Source: Lunularia cruciata (lineage: Eukaryota; Streptophyta; Marchantiopsida; Lunulariales; Lunulariaceae). From it: a stretch of 64,000 bases of DNA. Position 1 is the stretch's first letter. Each line of letters opens with the position of its first letter. This document shows positions 53,743 through 64,000 of the stretch, piece by piece. The stretch lies in contig OX419756.1 in NCBI GenBank assembly GCA_948567375.1, positions 315,001 through 379,000 on the forward strand, written 5' to 3'. A program made the translations under genes and the position numbers. The notes beneath the pieces are model-generated. The model saw only the letters and a program-made list of their open reading frames with translations, was not told the origin of the DNA and did not search any database.

Positions 53743-54915
53743 TCAGCGTTCTTCAATGGCATCGTCCAAATCTCCTCCTGAGCCGAAGTCACTATCTCTT
53801 TCCTCCTCGGCTCCTGATTGCCTCTTGAAAAGTTTAACCCTTTTCCCTGCATATGGCAGACGATGTTTAGTACCATCGAGCTCTCGCACACTGTAGGTGG
53901 CATTCCCGTGAACTTTGGTAACAACAAATGGGCCATGCCAACGGCGGGCAAACTTTTTGAGGGTCAAATGTTGTACGTCTAGGCTATTATCAGAAACCAG
54001 CACCCAATCTCCTTCATTGATAGGCATCGGTCGCAGTCGGTGAGTCTTGTCAAAGTATACTTTGTTCCTCAGCCGTGCTTCCTTCACCTTCTCGCGTGCC
54101 ACTTGTATTCTCTGTGGTGTCAGGTTAAAGTGCTCGATCCTGCGCATTATCAACTCCTCTGTGGACACATTATCCTCCCACTGAACAGTTCTCCAACTAA
54201 TGATGTCCTCTTCCACAAGCATAATAGGTAAGTGTCCTGATACTAACTCAGCAGGTGGCATCCCAGTTACCGAGCTGCAAGTTAACCTATCAGCCATAAG
54301 TGCTAAGGGCAGCAAATCAGGCCATATGTATGTCTCACCTTGGCAAGCCTTCACCAAAGCATCACTATCGGCGGATGACCTCGTTCACTCTTACCATTGG
54401 CTTCCGGATTGTAGGCAGTAGTCAGGTTCAGCTTGATATTGAACTTAGCAAAGAAGTCAGCTACTTCCCTTGCATCCAATTCACCTCGATCTGCTCTCAT
54501 CCGGTAGAAACATCCGTACCTGGCAATGATATCCTCTAAGACAAACCGACACACCTGTTGGGTATGTGTAGATGACAATGCTCTTCCTTCCACATAATTA
54601 GACAAGTCTTCCCTAGCTAGTACTAGATATTTAGCTCCTCGGACTCCTAAAGGCATATGAACCAAGTCCAAAACCCACTGAAAATGGAGATTCAGCGGAT
54701 AAGTAGGTTTCAACCCATCTCTGTGCCTTACCTTGGAGTAGATCTGACAGATTTCACAGGTTTCCACATACCGTCGTACCTCTTTATAAATACCTGGCCA
54801 CCAGTACAAACCCCGGATGTGCTCGTATGTACCTTGAACCCCACGGTGTCCGGCAGCATCCGCGTCATGTGACTCCCGTAGCACTCTCTGCTTCGTTTCC
54901 TCATCTCCCAAAGAG
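53743..54915 (-). pseudogene. Integrase remnant of element K
   Basis: Minus strand. The zinc module is SHDADAAGHRGVQGTYEHIR then YVETCEICQ (H-H-C-C complete). Core: FQWVLDLVHMPLGVRG with D, MRADRGEL with the second D, and TTAYNPEANGKSERGH with the catalytic E. A frameshift near 54355 separates this from the C-terminal frame 53743-54357 (MPPAELVSGHLP, EGDWVLV, LTLKKFARRWHGPFVV, the GPF block). No chromodomain was seen; the frame ends in an acidic tail. The sequence is clearly different from both the chromovirus and BigLTR integrases, so this is a third gypsy lineage. The N-terminal side is a deletion junction with LTR sequence at about 54916. Confidence 0.85.
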
Positions 54916-55902
54916 TCAAAATTGCTCTCCTGGTCCAAGCACAGCCCTGCACTCTCACATTTTGAAATTGCTCTCCTGGTCCAAGCACAGCCCTGCACCC
55001 TCACATTTCGAAATTCCTCTCCTGTCCAACTCGAAAATCCTGGCCCTGATTGTTCCTCTTCCACCCTTCAGTTCTCGAGAAATTTTCTCCCCTGCACTCT
55101 CAAGCCCTCCTGTCCAACTCGAAAATCCTCTCCTGTGTGTGTTCCTCTGTCCAAACCCTCCAGCTTCCCGAGAATTTCTCCCCCTGCCAAACCCTCTCCT
55201 GTCCAACTCGAAATTTTTTTTCCTATGTGTGTTCCTCTGTCCAAACCCTCCAGCTTCTCGAGAATTTCTCCTCCTGCCAAACCCTCTCCTGTCCAACTCG
55301 AAATTTCCTCTCCTGATTTTTCCTCTATCCCTAAAAAGCCTTCATGACTACTCCTTCCTGATCATTCCAGTCCCTTTCGATTCACTTCCTTCCTGCCCAC
55401 CTTCTGTCCTCTGCCCCCAAACTCCTCCTGTCATTTCCCTCTCCTGTCCAACTCAAAATTTCCTCTCCTGATTTTTCCTCTGTCCCTAAAAAGCCTTCAT
55501 GACTACTCCTTCCTGATCATTCTAGTCCCTTTCGATTCACTTCCTTCCTGCCCACCTTCTGTCCTCTGCCCCAAACTCCTCCTGTCATTTCCGAAAAAAA
55601 AAAACCCTTTTTCTCCCGAAACTCCTCTATCCCTTTTCAAAAAAAAACCCTACTCCTTTCTTCTCCCGAAAATTTCTGCCACTCCTCTCGAAATCCTCTG
55701 CCAAACCCTCTCGAAATCTTTTGGCATTTTGTGAAAACCCTCAGCCCTTCTCTGTCTCCTCACTTTCTCCCAAAACAAGATAGCAAAACCACACCCAAGA
55801 TATATTATCATAAATCCCGGTTCCTTACAACAAATAAAAGAGAAAAGAAAATTCATCACACAAAAGCCTCAAGGGTACACGTGGGCTATTTTCCCGACGA
55901 CA
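54916..55902 (-). repeat. 5' LTR of element K, outer 987 bp only
   Basis: Matches 52695-53681 closely, including the 150-bp duplication and the A-run/T-run details. The junction to integrase contains TCAAAATTGCTCT, normal in the LTR and in register with pol on the other side. Confidence 0.9.
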
Positions 55903-56821
55903 ACGCATAATTGACAGTCACCTTATTCAAAATTTTACAAAGTAACCCATTTGCTTTTTTTGTTAAGCCATTTGCTTTTGGGTTATAAGGAGTCATCTTC
56001 CGATGTTTAATCTGAAAATACTTGGTTAATGCCTCCATTATAGAGTTCAAAAAATGTGTTCCTCGGTCACTGACCAATTCCAGAGGACACCAATATCGGT
56101 AGATGATGTTTCGAAAGAAAAATTCCACCACAGTTTTAGCATCATCTCTGCGAGTTGCTTCCGCTTCAACCATCTTGGTAGCATAGTCAGTGCAAACCAA
56201 AATGTAGCGCTTTCGTGTGACTCGGGTCACTGGTTGAATGGGACCCACAAAATCAATCCCCCATTTCTCAAATGGGGCCAAAGGCAAAATTGGTCTCAAA
56301 GGCCATTGAGAAGTAGCCGTCGGCTTCCCCGTTCTCTGACACGCATCACAGCTTTGGATATGAGCATGTACATCTTTGTACATTGTAGGCCACCAATACC
56401 CTGCCGAAAGAATTTTCTTTATAGTATTCTTCAGAGCATAGTGTCCTCCCGATGCCTCGGAGTGTAAAGATTCAATTACTCCTCCTACTTCATATGACTC
56501 CAAGCATCGCTGAAGTACTTCGTCTTCGCCCATCTTAAATAAAATGTTGTGTTTAAGCTGGTACGGCCCCATTTTCCTGAGAAAGACTGCCCGCTGTTCC
56601 GGATCCATCCCCTCAGGACAATGGAGAGTATTCAGATAATTATATTCATCTGCATACCTCGTACTTCTCATTGCTGATAAGTGATACAACTCTTCATCAG
56701 GGAACCGATAGTCAATTTCCCACTCCTGGTCTTGAGTTTCTAGCCTGGACAGGAAGTCCGCATTCAAATACAAAGCTCCCTTCCTTACTTGTACAGTATA
56801 CGTGAATTCTTGTAATAACAA
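55903..56821 (-). pseudogene. Integrase N-terminal and core part (element I)
   Basis: Minus strand, open for about 305 codons until insertion K. Contains the RNase H end (NADFLSRLE), zinc module GGHYALKNTIKKIL...HIQSCDACQRTGK, first D in KWGIDFVGP, second D in LVSDRGTHF, and NPKANGLTKKANGLL, where K stands in place of the catalytic E seen in F (LTERANG). It would thus be inactive even without K. Confidence 0.9.
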
Positions 56822-57445
56822 GATCCATCTTGCAATTCATCCCGATAAATCTGCCTTCTTGACCAGATGTTGCAATGCATAATGGTCAACATAGAAGACA
56901 AATTCATACCCCAACAAATAATGACAAAATTTCTTGAAGGCATACACCATTCCAAGTGCTTCTCTTTCAGTCGTCGAATAGTTCTTTTCAGAAACTGAAA
57001 ATTGTCGGCTGGCATAATACACCGGGTAGTCCTTCTTCTTCTTGTCCTTCTGACTTAAGACAACCCCGATGGCCATGGACAAAGTGTCCACATACACATG
57101 AAAAGGGACGTCCCAATTCGGGGCCCTCATGACTGGTGCTTCAACCAGTTTCTTCTTCAACACCTGGAAAGCTTCTTCTTGATGTGCTTCCCATATATAG
57201 TCTTCGGATTTCTTCAGAAGCTTTGTAAGTGGTGCAGCAAGCACTGCATAGTTTGACACAAAGCGTCTGTAATATCCGACATGTCCCAAGAAGGCTCTCA
57301 GCTCCCGGATGTTCTTCGAGGATTCCAAAGCTACGATTATCTTAACCTTCTCAACATCAACTTCAATACCTCGGCTTGACACCCGATGCCCTAGAAGAAT
57401 TCCCTCCTTCATTGCGAAGAAGCATTTCTCTGGGTGTAATGACAA
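56785..57445 (-). pseudogene. RT end and RNase H (element I)
   Basis: Minus strand: LSLHPEKCFFAMKEGILLGH, IRELRAFLGHVGYYRRFVSNY (intact here, deleted in F), LTKLLKKSEDYIWEA, then RNase H with YVDTLSMAIGVVLSQKDKKKK, TEREALGMVYAFKKF and YVDHYALQHLVKKADLSG. Open for 203 codons (57445-56837); a stop after LSG (TGA for CAG/CGG) separates integrase. Confidence 0.9.
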
Positions 57446-57502
57446 GCTTGCAAAACGACACCTTTCAAATGTTTGGCAAAGGTAATCTATATGTACATCT
57501 CT

Positions 57503-58054
57503 TCACCCAAACACACAAAAATCATCAATAAAAACTTCGACAAATTTGCGCAGGAAATCCTTGAAGATCAAATTCATCATCCGCTGGAAAGTAGCAAGAG
57601 CATTACACAACCCAAAGGGCATTTGATTGTAAGAAAAAGTGCCCAAATTGGTTGTGAATGTAGTTTTATCCTTGTCTTCTTCTCGAATGGATACTTGATT
57701 GTACCCTGAAAATCCATCGAGAAAACTATAACAAGGATGCCCAGCTACTTGATCTAAAATTGTATCGGTAAAAGGCAAGGGATGATGATCTTTCCTTGTA
57801 ACTGCATTCAATTTTTGGAAGTCTTGGCACACTCGGATCTTCCCTGTTTTCTTCTTTGGGACAATGACAATGGGGGAGACCCATTCACTACTTAAGACAA
57901 GGAAGATGATTCCGGCCCCTAAGTACTTATCGATTTCATCTTTCACCAAAAGCAAGTACTTCGGGTTCAGGCGGTATTGTCGCTGCCGAACCGGAACTGC
58001 ACCTTCAACCAAATCAATCCGGTGTTCTCCAAATTCTTGTGGAATACCCGGCAT
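57503..58054 (-). pseudogene. Reverse transcriptase core (element I)
   Basis: Minus strand, open 183 codons: GAVPVRQRQYRLNPKY, WVSPIVIVPKKKTGKIRVCQ, DFQKLNAVTRKDHHPLPF, YSFLDGFSGYNQVSI, MPFGLCNALATFQRMM, FVEVFIDDFCVFG with the catalytic D-D. A frame break lies right after (57446-57500, where a stop follows VFG). FLDGFSGYNQ is the canonical form; F has L for S. Confidence 0.92.
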
Positions 58055-59140
58055 TTGATCAATCGACTAGGCAAATACATCCTGGAACTCTATAAACAGG
58101 GAAGTGTATCCTGCCAACTCCTCCGAAGTAACTATCTTCAAGATCTTTAAAATTTTTCCTTCAGTTAGTAACACCTCTTGATAGTCATCGGGGTTGATGA
58201 CTCCTTCAACGTAGCTTACTCGGCTTAACCCCAGGCGAGTGGCCATCAAACCCCCTTCTTCCAAGTCAGGTTTACCCGAGGTGAGGTCATATGGATCTTC
58301 GTCATCAACCTCTACCTCGTAGCATTCCAAGTAATTAACTTGGACTTCTTCTTTGGATTCATCTGAAGACGAAGACGATGAGTCTTCGGATTCATCTTCC
58401 TCTTCTGACAAACTTGTTTCCCCGAGATGGGGAACCTTCATCCAACTCACAGTCACCAGCTTCTGATCTTTGGACGAAATGTCCTTGAATCTTAACTTCT
58501 ACTGATGCCAATCCACTACAACTTGGGCACTATACAACTAGGGTCTGCCGATCAATAGAAGGTAACCACTTTTTGTCACTGGCCGCAACACGATGTAATT
58601 CAACTTGAAGGGTACCCCTCCAATGATCGTGGTAATGTTCGACAGCATGCCCAAGGGCCGTCTCCTGGTTTGGTCTGCAAACTTCAAAACTCGGGGTGTT
58701 GGTTCAAACATATGATACCCGACTCGATTCACCGTATCTTTGGTCATGACATTCACACCGGACCCAAAGTCAATGGGTATCAATGTGATCATGCACCCTG
58801 CAATCTCCGCGTCTACCTCGGGAGATCCCAAATCTTCTTGTTCAATACGATAGATAGCAGGCATGTCCTTCTTTGACATTGACCTCACCTTCTTGAGGGC
58901 CAAATTAAGCTGTCTCTTGTACAGCTTGTTATCTTCCCACAATTGCTTAAATGTAAGATTGGCATTTGTGGTGGCCAGGTCGGCTACAATATCATATTGG
59001 GGAACTCCTCCCAATTTGACCGTCTTCGTCTTCAGCTTTGGGTCCGAGGACCCTCCATGTTCCCTCTTGACTTCGGGATGCTTCAAAATGGTGACGGGCT
59101 TGCTGATGGCCTTAACCCGAGCTTCCTCCGGTTGGCCCAC
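58055..59140 (-). pseudogene. Protease and linker (element I)
   Basis: Minus strand. LIPIDFGSGVNVMTKDTVNRVG carries D-F-G at 58763-58771 in place of D-S-G in F, a change that should abolish activity. It closes with SGYLLLIGRP; TAG at 58538 stands for the W of PWLYS. An acidic linker (58067-58456) precedes RT. A TAG at 58067-58069 replaces a W codon of the FAWSID block kept in F. Confidence 0.87.
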
Positions 59141-59160
59141 CTCAGCTTGGATCAGACCCT

Positions 59161-61422
59161 TTACTTCGATTGGATGTCCGCCGGAAAAATTGGAGACTTC
59201 GTCTTTGTCTCTTCTTCCAAACTCAGTTCCCGAGTCCTTAGTAATGCCTCCCTTAATTCTTTCTGCAAGGCTTTAGCTTTAGCTTTTGCAAGGATCTTTT
59301 CCTCCTTGGCCGAAAGAATGGCTTTTGGGTGCTGTCTCTTCACCTTTCGGGAAGACAACGAGGTCGTACTCAGTTCTTCGAGATCACGCTTCTTCTTGCT
59401 GGAGCGTGTCTCAACTTTCAAAACTTCAAGGTCTGGCCATTCTCCTTCTGAGGCCGGACTACCTTCTTGAGGTCTTTCTTCCTCAAGAGTAATGCAATTT
59501 ACATTTGTATCCCCCTTTGGTTGAAGTGTTGCACGCTCAACGGGGGTCTGTACATATTTTACAGGAGGCTTCGGGTTCGGCGGGTGAGGGCATTGGTTGC
59601 CCGTATGCCCTGATCCTTTACAATTTCCACATAGGGGAACGTACCCAATTTGCCTTCTTGGCTTGGGACAATTTGGAGACCAATGTCCCATCGAGCCACA
59701 CTTATAACAGGCTTTGGGTGCAACATTCTGAGAGTGATTTTGGTTGCTCATCGGTGGTCTTCGTGAAGGAGCATTGGGGTTATACTCCCTGGGTCCAAAC
59801 CTCGGACCTTGATAAGATGTGCTCGGTTGAGGCTGTACCTCCTGAGTTTGGTACACCGCCTCTTTGTCCTCGTCTTGGTTCCATCCCGGAACCCAATCAA
59901 TCTGCTGCATCGGGAATGCATTACAAGTATTGCACTTTGTGTTGGCGTGGCCGGATTTGCCACATGCGGTGCACCACACATTAGATCGTCCAAATGCTGG
60001 GGCCTTTCTTCGGTCCTTAGCCCCAATCATCTAGATCTTGAAATCCGAAAACTCCTTGATGAGGGCATCCAGCTTCGTATCCGCCTTATGTATACTCTTG
60101 GCTAGAGGAGTCATTGGTTTCTTGCCTCCACGTCTTCTGACTCGTCTTGGCTTTGATTCTTCTTTGGATTCCAAAGAAGAGCTCGAAGACATAGAGGATT
60201 CATCCGAAGAAGGGGAGGTGTTGCGTGAAGCTCTCCTTCTGGGCTTCTTGCCCTTCTTCTCCTGATTTCTCCAGTTACTGGCAGAGTGAGAGAGGGCCGC
60301 TTCATAACGAGCAGCATGCTTGAGTACTTTGTCCAGGGAAGTTACATTCCTCTCCCTGGCAAAGATTCGTATCTCTGGTGAAAGGCCCCCGAGGAACCAG
60401 GTAATGGCTTGGGCATCGGAGTATCCCACCACCCCCGATTGCTTGGGAACTCGGTTCAATAGTGCCATGAACGGCTCAGAGTAGTCCCTCAACTTCTCCT
60501 TCTTGCTCCGGTCCAAATCGTTGAGTGCCGCAAAGACACTCGTATCGTAGTCAACCTCACGAAATCATTCCAGGAAGCTGTTTCTCAAGTCCTCCCAGTC
60601 CGATGGTACAAACCCCTTCTGAGTCACATGGGTGTACCAGCTCTGAGCTTTCTTGTGGAGCAAACTTGGGAAAATTCTCAGTCAATCCGCCGAGTCATGC
60701 TCCTTGTTAGCAAAGGAGATGACTTTGAATTCTTCGATGAATTCATCGGGGTCTTTGTCTTGTTATGTCCCCTTATACTTCTGATAGGCGTGTCGGGTGA
60801 TAGGGAGCAAAGTCATCGTTCAATGCACTAAGGTCGGCTGAGGTAATGTGGAACTTGACGGAACGGAAGGATTGGCTGGAATTGATGCCGTATTGTCAGC
60901 CCAGGGATTCCAATTCGTCAAATTCAAGGTAGGGTCTTCTTCAACAATTTCTGCTGTGAGGGTGTTGACTTTAACCCGAGTGGAAGATTCAGGATCAACA
61001 CCTTCGATGGGTTCTTCAAAATTCCTTTGGGACAACCGAGGAATCATTTGTAGAAGATATTGACACTCGTCTTCAGTAAGTGTTCGTGCTGTCTTTTCTC
61101 AAACAAAGGTCTTCAAGGAAACAACTTCCTTTACAGCTCTAGGGGGAGCTGGTGTACTGGGCCGCAATGCATATGTTTGCCTACTCGATTCTTTCTTCTT
61201 CTTGGAAGAAGAGGGAGATGCAAAGTAGCCTTGCCAACCGCCTTCGCGTTTCTTGTGGTCAAGTTCTCGTAGGGCTTCTTGCACTTCGTGAAGGAGTTGA
61301 AACTCCAACGCCTCTCGTTCAGTTTCGTCAACGATGGATGGGACGTTCAGACATTTGTCTTCTTCATGCTGAAGTGCTGGTCTTCGAGCTCTCTCTTCTC
61401 GTTGTTCTTTCAATGCAGACAT
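59161..61422 (-). pseudogene. Gag polyprotein with three zinc knuckles (element I)
   Basis: Minus strand. 61422-61099 is the 107-codon first piece (MSALKEQREERARRP) ending in the same TGA as F. ATG at 61047 (MIPRLSQRNFEEP) opens the next piece. The capsid domain is broken by stops near 60770 and 60568; 60516-60031 is open (KLRDYSEPFMALLNRV). Knuckles: CTACGKSGHANTKC (last Cys kept), CYKCGSMGHWSPNC and CGNCKGSGHTGNQC within 60030-59161. A frameshift near 59155 separates protease, whereas F keeps gag and protease in one frame. Confidence 0.9.
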
Positions 61423-61484
61423 TCATATTGCGTTGATACCAAGCTTCCAATTTGGCTTCATATTCTTCCACTTCCGAGATTTGT

Positions 61485-61503
61485 ATCCCCGGCAGCGGCA
61501 CCA
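61485..61503 (-). other. Primer binding site, tRNA-Asp type (element I)
   Basis: The minus strand reads TGGTGCCGCTGCCGGGGAT, 7 bases after the LTR end at 61511; nearly identical to F. Confidence 0.83.
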
Positions 61504-61510
61504 AAAATCA

Positions 61511-62760
61511 TGTGACAACCCGGCAAATATCACTTTTGCGGTAATCGGGTAAGTAAAAATCGTTCCCGCAGAGATACGAGTCAGAATTGGTCAAATACGA
61601 AGCAAAGTAACAATTTCAGTTCTTCTTGAGTTCTTCTTTAGTCTCTCAGGTAGAAACCACACCTAGAAGAGAGTAACAAGCACTGACTCGCAGTCTTGTC
61701 ACAAATTCAAACTCCTTAATCACAAATCCTTCAATTCTTTCCAAACAATCTTGATTGTGATGATTCAGGCTCTCCCGAAAACGGCACTTCACTGCAAAAC
61801 GACTTCGCCTCAGAATTGTGTTCCACCCCTCCACTAAAGGCACAACTTCCTTGATCAAAATTGCTTCACATCAACTTCGCACTGCACTCACAAACACAGA
61901 ATACTACCAACACTACAATTCCTCTCAGATCTGTCAAGGCATTGCTTCGAATGCACTTCACTCAAGATCAAACACACAGAATGAAGATCAAGGCTGTGGA
62001 ATCCAACATCCAACAAGCACATTGACTTGCACTTCGAATTTCTTCACACACTCACACTCACAAACACAAAGTTGATACTCGGAATCAAGCTCAAGCGACG
62101 AGCATTGCTTCACAGCACTTCACTTTATCTATTCTCAGAAATAATGAGCACTGAACAATATTTTCCTACGAATGCCACTCTTAAATAGTGAAGCAATCGA
62201 CAGTTCTAACAACTATACCGTTCTACCACAACTATTCTAACCTGCTCCTCCGAAATGACAATGCACCTCTTCATATCTGCCCCTTCAAATCTCAAATCTG
62301 TTACTAATCCGATCCGATGTCTACTTCTTCCTCGGCTTTCAAACCCGATCCCAAAGTAATCTTACTTCCTACTACATTTTCCTTGGGTTTCCCATCTCCT
62401 ACTTCTTCTACCAGATCCAGCAATTCTCTTTCCTGATCTGAAATTGCACTAGTGGGTAATCTATCTAACTCTTCATCCTTCGACCCACTTTTCTCTAATG
62501 TCTCTGAAGGCAACTCCAAAGACATTTGGATTCCTATGTTATCTACTTCGGGTTTTGCCTTAACATCTTGCCAAAGCTTTTCTAACTCTATTCTCACTAA
62601 ATCTAATCTAATCGCAATATTGTCTTCTACTTCTAAGATCTTCCTGTCTACACGAGTTCTGAGACTAATCAACAAGGCATTCAAATCTGTATCTTTTGCT
62701 TGTCTTCGCCTTGTCTCCTGCACCAACAACTCCAACTCGTGCAGCCTTGTTTCTTCAATC
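61511..62760 (-). repeat. Partial 5' LTR of element I (last 1250 bp)
   Basis: Plus strand starts TGTGACAACCCGGCAAATATC. LTR sequence stops at about 62760 within the coiled-coil frame. Confidence 0.92.
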
Positions 62761-62762
62761 AA
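62304..62762 (-). CDS. C-terminal 152 codons of the LTR-encoded protein (truncated, open)
   Basis: Minus strand. Open from the junction to the TAG at 62304: ETRLHELELLVQETRRRQAK, LISLRTRVDRKILEVEDNIA, EKLWQDVKAKPEVDNIG, SETLEKSG, DQERELLDLVEEVGD and the EEEVDIGSD end. No stop or frameshift here. This is the best-kept copy of the C-terminus and shows the natural end of the family protein. The apparent start is only the fusion point. Confidence 0.7.
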   Translation of the reverse strand: MIEETRLHELELLVQETRRRQAKDTDLNALLISLRTRVDRKILEVEDNIAIRLDLVRIELEKLWQDVKAKPEVDNIGIQMSLELPSETLEKSGSKDEELDRLPTSAISDQERELLDLVEEVGDGKPKENVVGSKITLGSGLKAEEEVDIGSD

Positions 62763-62772
62763 TACCGCCTTT

Positions 62773-64000
62773 CCGTTAAGCCATTTGCTTTTGGGTTATA
62801 AGGAGTCATCTTCCGATGTTTAATCTGAAAGTACTTGGTTAACACCTCCATTACGAAGTTCAAAAATGGTGTTCCTCAGTCACTGACCAATTCCAGAGGA
62901 CACCTATATTGGGAGATGATGTTTTGAAAGAAAAATTCCGCCACAGTTTCAGCATCATCTTTGCGAGTTGCTTCAGCCTCGACCATCTTGGTAGCATACT
63001 CAATGCAAACCAAAATGTATCACTTTCTTGTGACTCGAGTCACTGGTTGAATGGGACCCACAAAATCAATCCCCCATTTCTCAAATGGGGCCAAAGGCAA
63101 AATTGGTCTCAAAGGCCATTGAGAAGTAGCCATCGGCTTCCCCGTTCTTTGACAAGCATCATAGCTTCAGATATGAGCATGCATGTCTTTGTACATTCTA
63201 GGCCACCAATACCCTCCCAAAAGAATTTTCTTTACAGTATTCTTCAGAGCATAGTGTCCTCCCGATGCTTCGGAGTGTAAAGATTCAATCACTCCTCCTA
63301 CTTTGTATGACTCCAAGCATCGCCAAAGTACTTCATCTTCACCCATTTTAAATAAAATGTTGTGTTTAAGTTGGTACGGCCCCATTTTCCTGAGAAAGAC
63401 TGCCCTCTGCTCCGGTTCCATCCCTTCAAGACAATGGAGAGTATGCAGATAGTGATATTCAGCTGCATACCTCGTACTTTGCATTGTTGATAATTGATTC
63501 AACTCTTCATCAGGGAATTGATCGTCAATTTCCCACTCCTGGTCTTGAGTTTCTAACCTGGACAAGAAGTCCGCATTTGAATGCGAAGCTCCTTTCCTTA
63601 CTTGTACAGTATATGTGAATTCTTGTAACAACAAGATCCATCTTGCAATTTGCCCGGATAAATCTGACTTCTTGACCAAATGTTGCAATGCATAATGGTC
63701 AACATAGAGGACAAACTTGTATCCCAACAGATAGTGGCAAAACTTCTTGCAAGCATACACCATTCCGAGTGCTTCTCTTTCAGTCATCAAATAGTTCTTT
63801 TCAAAAATTGAAAGTTGGCGGTTGGCATAATACACAGGGTAGTCCTTCTTTTTGTCCTTCTGACTTAAGACCACTCCGATGGCCATGGACAAAGTGTCCA
63901 CATATACATGAAAAGGGACGTCCCAATTTGGGGCCCTCATAACTGGTGCTTCAACCAACTTCTTCTTCAACACTTGGAAAGCTTCTTCTTGATTTGCTTC
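62773..64000 (-). pseudogene. BigLTR pol fragment J: RNase H and integrase N-terminal half
   Basis: Minus strand. 63973-63167 is open for 268 codons: RNase H (YVDTLSMAIGVVLSQKD, TEREALGMVYACKKF, YVDHYALQHLVKKSDLSGQI) and integrase start (GGHYALKNTVKKIL, WWPRMYKDMHAHI). The zinc module is then broken (stops for S-C-D). The core continues to 62773 (first and second D regions readable). It ends inside NPKANGLTE, where it is joined to the LTR. It extends past the right edge of the window. Confidence 0.88.

Larger units (their letters stand above)
51492..55902 (-). mobile_element. Third-family LTR element K, internally deleted, inserted in integrase of I
   Basis: 4411 bp with termini TGTCGT and ACGACA (perfect 6-bp inverted ends), flanked by ACGC at 51488-51491 and 55903-55906; removing it and one ACGC restores the integrase reading. 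On the minus strand: partial 5' LTR (55902-54916), integrase remnant (54915-53743), purine tract, complete 3' LTR (53681-51492). gag, protease, RT and RNase H are missing, as is the inner 1.2 kb of the 5' LTR. In a 120-bp stretch compared by eye the two LTRs differ at 2 sites, so it is among the youngest insertions here. Confidence 0.9.
47109..62760 (-). mobile_element. BigLTR retrotransposon I (minus), interrupted by element K, 5' LTR truncated
   Basis: On the minus strand: partial 5' LTR (62760-61511), PBS (61503-61485), gag-pol (61422-50937, with K at 55902-51492), purine tract (50938-50928), 3' LTR (50925-47109). Gene order and motifs are the same as in F. The 5' LTR lacks its first ~2.5 kb and is joined to another BigLTR pol at about 62761-62772. 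The left flank is TGCCC, but without the true right end the target duplication cannot be confirmed. Confidence 0.93.

Noticed and set aside
1..64000. tRNA, rRNA or conserved small RNA genes
   Set aside because: None recognised on either strand; the tRNA-like strings are retroelement primer sites only.

Overview
The window is plant nuclear DNA made almost entirely of nested, decayed LTR retrotransposons. I found no host protein gene, tRNA or rRNA. Plant origin is inferred from Ty3/gypsy pol genes of two plant-type kinds (chromodomain-bearing and Athila/Tat-like), a primer binding site matching plant tRNA-Asp, and a short CCCTAAA (plant telomere-type) tract. Deep nesting and long LTRs suit a large, repeat-rich genome, possibly a gymnosperm, but the species cannot be fixed from this sequence.

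The dominant family, called BigLTR here, has LTRs of about 3.8 kb that start TGTGGTGCCC and end GGTTGTCACA, a tRNA-Asp-type PBS, a gag-pol of about 6 kb in one frame (three CCHC knuckles, DSG protease, RT, RNase H, integrase without chromodomain) and a purine tract. Every substantial BigLTR copy carries the same long coding frame inside the LTR. In the copy at 11359-15138 it runs 858 codons without a frameshift and is broken only by stop codons. The predicted protein has a globular N-terminal half, a very acidic middle and a long coiled coil. I recognise no family for it with certainty. It is the best candidate in the window for an undescribed system.

Layout: 1-3699, old BigLTR LTR (-). 3700-6663, 5' end of another element with a 1.8-kb LTR and Met-type PBS (-). 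6664-9345, decayed Ty3/gypsy gag-RT-RNase H (+). 9346-11331 and 18899-20150, unrecognised and pyrimidine-rich DNA. Into this a BigLTR solo LTR (-, 11332-18893, target duplication CTTGT) inserted, and a second solo LTR (+, 11359-15138, target duplication CTTTT) inserted into the first, giving a palindrome of about 7.5 kb. 20150-22336, chromovirus RNase H, integrase, chromodomain and LTR start (+). 23297-26081, 1.6-kb LTR element 5' end (+). 26082-27120, BigLTR fragment (-). 27150-29220, chromovirus 3' end (-). 29221-29740 and 43087-45937, one BigLTR LTR (-) split by a complete BigLTR element (+, 29746-43081, target duplication AATTT). 45948-47098, another LTR fragment (-). 47099-47108, a 10-bp stub of a + LTR. 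47109-62760, a second BigLTR element (-), its integrase split by a 4.4-kb element of a third family (51492-55902, target duplication ACGC). 62773-64000, BigLTR pol (-) fused to the truncated 5' LTR.

No copy looks able to act on its own as it stands: each gag-pol has stops and frameshifts, many of them CGA to TGA, CAG to TAG or TGG to TAG changes typical of methylated-cytosine decay. Boundaries supported by target duplications are exact to the base; other boundaries are within about 10-30 bp. All comparisons were made by eye.
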